Positions 16,103-22,743 of a stretch of 64,000 bases of DNA are shown here, one piece after another. This DNA comes from Maribacter forsetii DSM 18668. Lineage in GTDB: Bacteria > Bacteroidota > Bacteroidia > Flavobacteriales > Flavobacteriaceae. The stretch is taken from contig NZ_JQLH01000001.1 in NCBI RefSeq assembly GCF_000744105.1, positions 2,170,001 through 2,234,000 on the forward strand, written 5' to 3'. How positions within the stretch are numbered: position 1 is the first letter of the stretch; each line of letters begins with the position of its first letter. The position numbers and the translations under genes were made by a program. Under the pieces are notes generated by a model. It saw only the letters and a program-made list of their open reading frames with translations. It ran no database searches and was not told the origin of the DNA.

Positions 16103-16792
16103 TTAATTTATGTTTAAAGTTGATAATCCGCCATCTACACCAATTACCTGTCCGGTCATCCAAGTACTTTTTCCGCTTAAAAGAAAAACCGCGGCATTGG
16201 CTATGTCATCTGCATCACCAACTCTTTTTAAGGGATGGCGCTCACTCATCATCTCTCGTTTCTTATCATTGTTTAATAGTCTTTTAGCTAAGGGGGTATC
16301 TACCAAAGATGGAGCAACAACATTGACTCTTACTTTTGGAGCATATTCCGCCGCCAAAGACTTGGCAAAACCTTCAATTGCACCTTTAGCTGCAGAAACG
16401 CTTGTATGAAATGGCATACCGGTACCTACCGCAATAGTACTAAAAAAGACCATACTTGAACCTTCGTCCATTTTTGATATAATCTCCTTCACTACTTTTA
16501 CCATAGAAAAGAAATTTAGTTCCATATCTTCTTTTATGGTGTCCAATGACATCATTTTAAATGGTTTCAGATTAATACTACCCGGGCAGTACACAAAACC
16601 GTCTAGTTTTTCTGGAAGTAAGGAAACATCTAAAACATCTGTAGTAACATCAAAAGGTATATGGGTAATATTTTCATGTTGTAAACCTTCCTCTGTACGA
16701 GATGCTACAAAAAGTTGATGTGTATCTTGCAATTCTTTAACTATTGATAGTCCAATACCATGAGAACCGCCTATTAATAATATATTTTTCAT
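16103..16792 (-). CDS. Short-chain dehydrogenase/reductase-like protein lacking the catalytic Tyr
   Basis: A 229-residue SDR-fold protein. The cofactor loop reads LIGGSHGIGLSIV (classical TGxxxGxG variant), the catalytic Ser region is SSMVFFSTIAV (S118), and the C-terminal TPLAKRLLNNDKK and GQVIGVDGGLST fit classical SDRs. In the active site the usual YxxxK reads V132-SAA-K136, so the Tyr is replaced by Val. The Lys remains. Such proteins are often found beside photolyases, and the substrate is unknown. It is translationally coupled to SRPBCC before it and photolyase after it (TAAATG junctions). Confidence 0.88.
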   Translation of the reverse strand: MKNILLIGGSHGIGLSIVKELQDTHQLFVASRTEEGLQHENITHIPFDVTTDVLDVSLLPEKLDGFVYCPGSINLKPFKMMSLDTIKEDMELNFFSMVKVVKEIISKMDEGSSMVFFSTIAVGTGMPFHTSVSAAKGAIEGFAKSLAAEYAPKVRVNVVAPSLVDTPLAKRLLNNDKKREMMSERHPLKRVGDADDIANAAVFLLSGKSTWMTGQVIGVDGGLSTLNIN

Positions 16793-17290
16793 TTAAAATG
16801 ATTTAAGTTGAAGTTGATTTGGAATGGAATCTACCACACCAAAGAGTTCTTTTAATTTTTGCTCACGGAATTTAAATATTTCCAGAAGCTGTTTTTTTAC
16901 AATTAATGGATGTGCTATTTGACCTAATATGCCAAGGGGAATTTTGTAATCTATAATATCTTCCATTAGAACACCTTCATCAATTTCTTTAATAAAATGT
17001 TTGTGATGCCATAGTTCATAAGGTCCAAACCTTTGTTCATCAACAAAATAATTTCCTTGGTCTACATGTGTAATTTCAGTTACCCATTTAGTAGTATAAC
17101 CTGGAAATGGGGAAACTTTGTATTGAATAATCTGACCAGGAAACATATCTCTATCTGCACCATCCAATATATTGAAACCCATATGTTCTGGAGTAATTAC
17201 TTTTAAATTTGCAGGGTCAGATAAAAAATTCCATGCTACTTCTTTAGTAATTGGTAATGCTTGTTGAGAATGTAATTGATATAGTTTCAT
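16793..17290 (-). CDS. SRPBCC family ligand-binding protein
   Basis: A 165-residue helix-grip protein related to the polyketide-cyclase/START superfamily, of the type often called cell division inhibitor or CDP-paratose-epimerase-linked. It begins KLYQLHSQQALPITKEVAWN, continues with WNFLSDPANLKVITPEHMGF, and has the family's YELWHHKHFIKEIDEG block and LMEDIIDYKIPLGILGQIAH near the end. It probably binds a small hydrophobic ligand. It opens the SRPBCC-SDR-photolyase operon. In its leader lie a -7 box (TATTTTTG, 17341-17334) and a 6-bp inverted repeat. Confidence 0.85.
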   Translation of the reverse strand: MKLYQLHSQQALPITKEVAWNFLSDPANLKVITPEHMGFNILDGADRDMFPGQIIQYKVSPFPGYTTKWVTEITHVDQGNYFVDEQRFGPYELWHHKHFIKEIDEGVLMEDIIDYKIPLGILGQIAHPLIVKKQLLEIFKFREQKLKELFGVVDSIPNQLQLKSF

Positions 17291-17308
17291 AAATACATCA
17301 TTATAAAG

Positions 17309-17341
17309 GTTAGATTATATGTCTAACAAAAATCAAAAATA
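17309..17341 (-). promoter_or_regulatory. Promoter and inverted repeat before the photolyase operon
   Basis: TATTTTTG (17341-17334, minus) fits the -7 consensus. Seven bases beyond it lies GTTAGA-N7-TCTAAC (17309-17327), a dyad placed where a repressor or activator could control the leader. Confidence 0.5.
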
Positions 17342-17457
17342 GTTAAACAATTCTAAAAATGCTTTGTTATAAGTTTAAAAATTAACTTTATCGATTAAAT
17401 TGAATTTAGGTCACTTATTTACAGTTGATTAAATTTATTCTAACTTATTTTGCAACA

Positions 17458-18720
17458 ATGAAACTTCTTGTTCAACAATTGGGTATTATTCTTCTTTTCA
17501 TAAGTACAGCTACGTTAGCTGCACAAGAGAATGTAGAAACGGTTGGTGAACTGCCTAATGAGGTTTTTGAAACATCTGGATTAATCTATTTCAACGGTAA
17601 TTTAATTACCCATAATGATTCTGGTAATGAAGCCGTACTTTATGAGTTAGATACCTTAACGCTATCTATACAGAGAAGAGTGAATGTTGCCAATATTCAA
17701 AATATCGATTGGGAGGCTATTTCACAAGATGATGAATATATCTACATTGGTGATTTTGGTAATAATGTAGGCTCAAGAACTAATTTGGCTATTCATGTCA
17801 TTTCTAAAGAAGAGTATTTGAATTCTAATACCGTTTCTGCCACTACGATTAACTTTTCTTATGAAGATCAACAAAATTTTGATAATAACGGTAATAGCGA
17901 TTGGGATGCAGAAGCATTTTTTGTTATTGATGATCGTATAGTGGTATTGACCAAGCAATGGCAATCGTTAGGGTCTGTGGCTTATGAGTTTCTAAAATTT
18001 CCAGGAACTTATATAGCAAGTAGGGTTGGTGCTATTGAAGATGTAGGTTTAATAACCGATGCCACTTATGATGTGGATTCAAACCGATTAGTTGTAATTG
18101 GTTATTCTTCTATATTGAGTCCGTTTGTGGGTGTGGTAGAAAATTTAAATTTTAATTCTGTTTTTGAAGGATATGAACAGCAAAGCCTTGGATTAAATTT
18201 TGTGCAAGCTGAAGGAATAACCCAAACAGGGACCGAAAGTTATTTCTTTTCATCAGAGTATTATTCTAGGCAAACGCCAACCATTGTATCTGCATCACGT
18301 TTATTTTCTTTTCAAATTTCCGATGCAATGACGGAAGAACCAGATAATACAGAACCCCCTGAAGAGCCGGGAACTCCCGAAGAATCTGAAAACCCTGAAG
18401 AGCCCGAAAACTCCGAAACTCCTGAGGTACCACAAGAGCCTGAGAATCCTGAGAATCCTCAAATTACTGAGGATGCCGATCAAGATGGTAAACTAATCAT
18501 TTATCGAGATAATAATTCTAGTCATTATTATTACTCCATTGCCACGGATAAAACTGTTTTTGGACAGGTAATTTATGATGTATCTGGTAAAGAGGTTTGG
18601 CAAAACACAGGGGGTATTGAAAAAAAAGGAATTATTTCTCATCATTTAGAATCTTCCATTTATTACCTAGCCTTGTTTTTGGAAGATGGCGTAATTGCTA
18701 CTTCTTTTGCTGTTTATTAG
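17458..18720 (+). CDS. Secreted beta-propeller-like protein with Glu/Pro-rich linker
   Basis: A 420-residue exported protein of unknown function. The start is the ATG at 17458, which gives the signal peptide MKLLVQQLGIILLFISTATL; the in-frame TTG at 17425 would put 11 residues before it. Residues about 35-280 contain repeated short strand motifs (EAISQDDEYIYIGDFGNNVG, ATYDVDSNRLVVIGYS), as in propeller or SdiA-regulated-type proteins. Around residues 290-340 runs a linker of roughly 50 residues almost made of E, P and N. The last 80 residues form a small beta domain with YDVSGKEVW, which resembles the type IX secretion C-terminal sorting domain but is divergent. Cell-surface location is an inference. 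Confidence 0.65.
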   Translation: MKLLVQQLGIILLFISTATLAAQENVETVGELPNEVFETSGLIYFNGNLITHNDSGNEAVLYELDTLTLSIQRRVNVANIQNIDWEAISQDDEYIYIGDFGNNVGSRTNLAIHVISKEEYLNSNTVSATTINFSYEDQQNFDNNGNSDWDAEAFFVIDDRIVVLTKQWQSLGSVAYEFLKFPGTYIASRVGAIEDVGLITDATYDVDSNRLVVIGYSSILSPFVGVVENLNFNSVFEGYEQQSLGLNFVQAEGITQTGTESYFFSSEYYSRQTPTIVSASRLFSFQISDAMTEEPDNTEPPEEPGTPEESENPEEPENSETPEVPQEPENPENPQITEDADQDGKLIIYRDNNSSHYYYSIATDKTVFGQVIYDVSGKEVWQNTGGIEKKGIISHHLESSIYYLALFLEDGVIATSFAVY

Positions 18721-18761
18721 TATTTAAGAAATTGTTAACATTTCTACCTCTCCTTTATAAG

Positions 18762-18769
18762 TAGTTTTG
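18762..18769 (+). promoter_or_regulatory. -7 box of the DUF2911 gene
   Basis: TAGTTTTG matches TAnnTTTG and lies 28 nt before the ATG. The upstream TTG at 18732 is spaced too far to be a confident -33 element. Confidence 0.55.
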
Positions 18770-18797
18770 CTATAAATAACTAATCAGTAAAACAATC

Positions 18798-19643
18798 ATG
18801 AACAAAGTAGTACTCTTTTTATTGGCAATTGTAGCTTCCTTAACGGTTGAGGCACAAATAAATACACCTGCACCTAGTCCGGCTGCAAAAATTATGCAGA
18901 CCGTAGGTTTAACAGAAGTAAGCATTGATTATTCTAGACCTTCAATGAGAGGTAGAAAAGTATTTGGTAACCTAGTTCCTTTTGATAAATTATGGAGAAC
19001 AGGAGCAAACGGTTACACTTTAGTAACCTTTGATGCAGACGTAACTATAGCAGGTAAAGATGTAAAAGCTGGTACTTATTCTATTTTCACCAAACCAGGA
19101 GCTTCTAACTGGGAAGTATTTATTTACACTGATACTGTTGGTGGTGGTACACCAAGTAATTGGGAGGAAAGTAAGGTAGTTGCTCAATTATCTGTGCCGG
19201 TCTACAAAATTGAAATGCCTGTTGAAACTTTTACAATTACTTTTGATGATGTAAAAAGTAACGGAGCAAATATTGGTATCATTTGGGAAAATACATACGT
19301 TGCCATTCCATTCACTGTAGGTACAGATGCTGCCGTAATGAGTAGTATTGATAAAGCCTTAAACGGACCTTCTGCAGCTGATTACTATGCTGCTGCTGTA
19401 TATTATTCTAGCGAAGGTAAGGATATCAATAAAGCTAAGGAATGGATGAACAAAGCAATGTCCATGACAGAAAAGCCAGCATTTTGGCAACTAAGACAAC
19501 AGTCTTTAATTTTAGCGAAAGCAGGTGATAAAAAAGGAGCAATTGAAGCTGCTAAAAAATCATTGACTGGTGCTACTGCAGCGGGTAATGATGATTACAT
19601 AAAAATGAACAATGATTCTATTAAAGAATGGAGTTCTAAGTAA
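18798..19643 (+). CDS. DUF2911 domain secreted protein
   Basis: A 281-residue exported protein. A signal peptide (NKVVLFLLAIVASLTVEAQ) precedes the DUF2911 domain, recognisable by SIDYSRPSMRGRKVFGNLVP, LWRTGANGYTLVTFDADV and GTYSIFTKPG. The family is common in Bacteroidota and has no known function. The last 80 residues (KAKEWMNKAMSMTEKPAFWQ, then GDKKGAIEAAKKSL) look like a pair of tetratricopeptide helices. It is monocistronic, with its own -7 box and a strong terminator downstream. Confidence 0.92.
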   Translation: MNKVVLFLLAIVASLTVEAQINTPAPSPAAKIMQTVGLTEVSIDYSRPSMRGRKVFGNLVPFDKLWRTGANGYTLVTFDADVTIAGKDVKAGTYSIFTKPGASNWEVFIYTDTVGGGTPSNWEESKVVAQLSVPVYKIEMPVETFTITFDDVKSNGANIGIIWENTYVAIPFTVGTDAAVMSSIDKALNGPSAADYYAAAVYYSSEGKDINKAKEWMNKAMSMTEKPAFWQLRQQSLILAKAGDKKGAIEAAKKSLTGATAAGNDDYIKMNNDSIKEWSSK

Positions 19644-19662
19644 ATATCCATTTTATAAAATT

Positions 19663-19694
19663 AAAAGTCCGTGTTGATAAACACGGACTTTTTT
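19663..19694 (+). terminator. Terminator of the DUF2911 gene
   Basis: AAAAGTCCGTGTT (19663-19675) pairs with AACACGGACTTTT (19680-19692) and is followed by further T. It also faces the convergent galK gene, which ends 20 bp away. Confidence 0.92.
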
Positions 19695-19713
19695 ATGCTT
19701 TAATTTTAAACCT

Positions 19714-20871
19714 TTATTCAAAGACTTTTACTCCATCATCAATTGCCAAATGGTAATACTCGGCATCAATCTTTGTTTGTTCTTTGTATTGTGTTAAAAT
19801 CGATGTTATGCTGTCTTCCAGTTTGTCCGTTTTTATAAGGTTTATGGTGCAACCACCAAATCCGCCGCCCATCATTCTAGACCCCAAAACACCATCTAGG
19901 CTTTCACCAATTTTAACTAAAGTATCTAATTCATTAGTGGTTATTTCATATTGTGTAGACATTGCCCAATGACCTTCCTTTAAAACTTCACCTACAGCGT
20001 TAGCATCGCCATTAGTTAGTACCTTCATCATTTTACGAACGCGATCATTTTCTTCAATTACATATTTGGCACGTTGTACGTCAATTTCTTTAACGTTGTT
20101 TTTTAGGGTAACCAAATCTTCTAGGGTAACATCTCTTAATGAATTTACTTCTGGTTTATACTTTTGAACCTGCTTTACAATGTTCTCACAAGAAACTCGT
20201 CTTTTATTATACTCGGAATCTACCGCTAAATTATGCTTGATGTTGGAATTCATTAAAACCCAGCTGTAGCCTTCTAAATTAATAGGAATGTAACTGTGAC
20301 TTAAGTCTTTGCAATCTAAAAAGAAAGCATTTCCTTTTTTGCCGAAAAGCACTGCATATTGATCCATTAATCCACAATTAAGTCCAATTTTATGTTCTGC
20401 TTCTTGTGCTATTAATGCAATATCTTCTCTAGAAATTTCTTTATCGGATATTTTTGTTATCGCATATATAAAACCACAACATAACGCAGCAGAAGAGGAG
20501 AGTCCTGATCCAATTGGTATGTCTCCGCCAAAAACACAATCCATTCCTTTTAATAGGTATTCCTTGGCAATAAGTATTTCTATAATTGCTTTAAAGTAAT
20601 TGCCCCAAAAGGACTCGAATTTTTTATGATCACCGTTTAGTTGAAAAATAATCTTTTCTGGCTGAGTTAAAAATGTTTCAACTTGAATACTATTTTTATC
20701 ATTGCCTGAGACTGCAAAATAAATTGCTTTTTCAATAGAAGCAGGGAGTACCAAACCTTCGTTGTAATCTGTATGTTCTCCAATTAAATTAATTCGTCCC
20801 GGTGCTTTTATAAGAGTAGGCTGTGTCGTGTAATTTTTTTGAAAAAACGACGCAATTTCTTTGTGTATCAT
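19714..20871 (-). CDS. galK: Galactokinase
   Basis: A 385-residue GHMP kinase that phosphorylates galactose at C1, the first Leloir step. Diagnostic motifs are GRINLIGEHTDYNEGLVLP (residues about 25-43), the phosphate-binding GGDIPIGSGLSSSAAL, the catalytic-Asp region CGLMDQYAVLFG and the C-terminal SRMMGGGFGGCTINLI. Length is normal. It is the last gene of the PIG-L, small peptide, symporter, galK operon, 20 bp after the symporter. The rest of the Leloir pathway (GalT, GalE) is not in this window. The context suggests the symporter supplies a galactose-containing sugar. Confidence 0.96.
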   Translation of the reverse strand: MIHKEIASFFQKNYTTQPTLIKAPGRINLIGEHTDYNEGLVLPASIEKAIYFAVSGNDKNSIQVETFLTQPEKIIFQLNGDHKKFESFWGNYFKAIIEILIAKEYLLKGMDCVFGGDIPIGSGLSSSAALCCGFIYAITKISDKEISREDIALIAQEAEHKIGLNCGLMDQYAVLFGKKGNAFFLDCKDLSHSYIPINLEGYSWVLMNSNIKHNLAVDSEYNKRRVSCENIVKQVQKYKPEVNSLRDVTLEDLVTLKNNVKEIDVQRAKYVIEENDRVRKMMKVLTNGDANAVGEVLKEGHWAMSTQYEITTNELDTLVKIGESLDGVLGSRMMGGGFGGCTINLIKTDKLEDSITSILTQYKEQTKIDAEYYHLAIDDGVKVFE

Positions 20872-20891
20872 TAATGGTAATTGGTTTATTC

Positions 20892-22628
20892 TTAGTTGGT
20901 TGCCAATGGCTTTTTTAGCATGCGGTCAAAGGCTTCAAATATAAAGGATATTGTAATAACCAAGGCTGCCCCAAAAAAGTTAAGCCATAAGTAGCCTAAT
21001 TTTTCTTGACCTGAAGGATAAATATGAATAAGATAATAATAGATAATGCATATGATAATCTGTGTAACTACCGCAGCAAAGAACACCGCATTTCCTTTTA
21101 TAAATTTAAAGAAGAAGGCAATTAAGAAAATACCTAAAACATTACCGTAAAAAATACTACCAATAATATTTACAAGCTGAATCAAATTATCAAATAGGTT
21201 TGCTACACATGCAATTAATATAGCGATGATACCCCAAATTAAGGTAAAGAACTTTGAAGCCTTTACATAGTGTTCTTCAGATAAGTTGTCTGATTTTCTA
21301 TTTCTTTTATATAAATCTAAGGCGGTTATCGTGCCCAATGCATTAAGTTCAGATGCTGTTGATGACATTGCTGCCGATAAAATTACCGCTAATAACAAAC
21401 CAACTAATCCTGTTGGTAAATTGTTAAGTATAAAGTGAATAAAGACATAATCTTTATCATTGGTTTCAACTACATCATTTGCCTGTTTTATTAAGGACTT
21501 GGCAGCGATACGATTGGTACTATCTTTCTGATTTATACGAATAATCTGTTTTTTAGCTTCTTCTACAGCGGTGTATTCCTTTATCTCTAAAGCTGCAGAG
21601 AATTTATTTTGCGCAATTCTTTTTTCGGCTTCCAATGCAATTTGCCCTTCTTGCAGTAATTTGTAATCTTCGGCATAACTAGATTCCATTACGGCTTGTG
21701 TTGCAGACGGATTAAAGTTTAACGGAGAAGGATTGTATTGATAAAACACGAATACCATTACACCTACCAGAAGAATGAAAAACTGCATGGGTATTTTTAG
21801 AATGGCATTAAAAATTAGACCTAACTGACTTTCTCTTACGGATTTACCGGATAAATACCGTTGTACCTGACTTTGATCTGTACCAAAGTAAGCCAAGAAA
21901 AGAAAAAGTCCGCCCGTAATACCACTCCAGAAAGTATATCTGCTAGACGTATCCAAATCAAAATTTAATATTTCTAATTTGTTACTGGCACCAGCAATTT
22001 TCATGGCTTTGCTAAAGGTGATATCTGATGGTAAATAACCGAGTATAAAAAAGAAGGTTATGAACATACCGGTCATGATGATGAACATCTGCTGTTTTTG
22101 GGTAACACTAACGGCTTTGGTTCCACCAGATACGGTATAGATGATTACTAACGTTCCCAGTATGATATTTAGCGTGCGTAAATCCCATCCTAATACCGCG
22201 GATAAAATGATCGAAGGGGCAAAAATAGTAATCCCTGCTGCTAATCCTCTTTGAATCAAAAATAGAACCGCAGCTAACGAACGGGTTTTAAGGTCAAATC
22301 TACCTTCTAAAAATTCATAGGCCGTGTATACCTTCATTTTATGGTAAAGCGGAACAAATACCATACAAATGATAATCATGGCCAACGGAAGCCCAAAATA
22401 GAACTGAACAAAGCCCATACCGTCATGAAATGCTTGACCGGGCGTGGATAAAAATGTTATTGCACTGGCTTGAGTTGCCATAACCGATAGACCAATAGTC
22501 CACCATTTAGAATCATTGCCACCACGAACATAATCATTGACATTTTTGCTTCCTTTTGTTTTCCAAACTCCGTATACTACGATGAAAAGAAGTGTGCCGG
22601 CAAGAATAATCCAATCTAATCCTTCCAT
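20892..22628 (-). CDS. Sodium:solute symporter (SSS family), probably sugar-transporting
   Basis: A 578-residue inner-membrane symporter with the LeuT-like fold and about 13 membrane segments. Family features include MEGLDWIILAGTLLFIVVYG at the start, GGNDSKWWTIGLSVMATQAS (core helix 1) and QSQVQRYLSGKSVRESQLGL near residue 255. A charged, probably helical loop of about 75 residues (AEDYKLLQEGQIALEAEKRI and beyond) is inserted before the helix that begins KDYVFIHFILNNLP. Its closest relatives are sugar transporters and galK follows, so galactose or a related sugar is plausible. It starts one base after the small membrane peptide's stop codon. Confidence 0.9.
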   Translation of the reverse strand: MEGLDWIILAGTLLFIVVYGVWKTKGSKNVNDYVRGGNDSKWWTIGLSVMATQASAITFLSTPGQAFHDGMGFVQFYFGLPLAMIIICMVFVPLYHKMKVYTAYEFLEGRFDLKTRSLAAVLFLIQRGLAAGITIFAPSIILSAVLGWDLRTLNIILGTLVIIYTVSGGTKAVSVTQKQQMFIIMTGMFITFFFILGYLPSDITFSKAMKIAGASNKLEILNFDLDTSSRYTFWSGITGGLFLFLAYFGTDQSQVQRYLSGKSVRESQLGLIFNAILKIPMQFFILLVGVMVFVFYQYNPSPLNFNPSATQAVMESSYAEDYKLLQEGQIALEAEKRIAQNKFSAALEIKEYTAVEEAKKQIIRINQKDSTNRIAAKSLIKQANDVVETNDKDYVFIHFILNNLPTGLVGLLLAVILSAAMSSTASELNALGTITALDLYKRNRKSDNLSEEHYVKASKFFTLIWGIIAILIACVANLFDNLIQLVNIIGSIFYGNVLGIFLIAFFFKFIKGNAVFFAAVVTQIIICIIYYYLIHIYPSGQEKLGYLWLNFFGAALVITISFIFEAFDRMLKKPLATN

Positions 22629-22629
22629 A

Positions 22630-22743
22630 TTAATTGAATGAAGTCATTACGTAATAGAAAATTAGAACATATATGAGATTAAGCACCAATACGATGCTAT
22701 ACTCTTTTTTCCAAGTTTTATTTTCATCTCGTTCGTTACTCAT
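22630..22743 (-). CDS. 37-residue single-pass membrane peptide, translationally coupled
   Basis: A very short gene. Its ATG overlaps the PIG-L stop codon as ATGA (22743-22740) and its TAA ends one base before the symporter ATG. The peptide has a charged N-terminus (MSNERDENKTWKKEY) and then one hydrophobic helix (SIVLVLNLIYVLIFYYVMTS), ending in FN. The tight coupling on both sides and the protein-like membrane pattern argue for a real gene. It could be an accessory subunit of the symporter, as small peptides are for some transporters; that is inference. I do not recognise a named family. Confidence 0.75.
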   Translation of the reverse strand: MSNERDENKTWKKEYSIVLVLNLIYVLIFYYVMTSFN

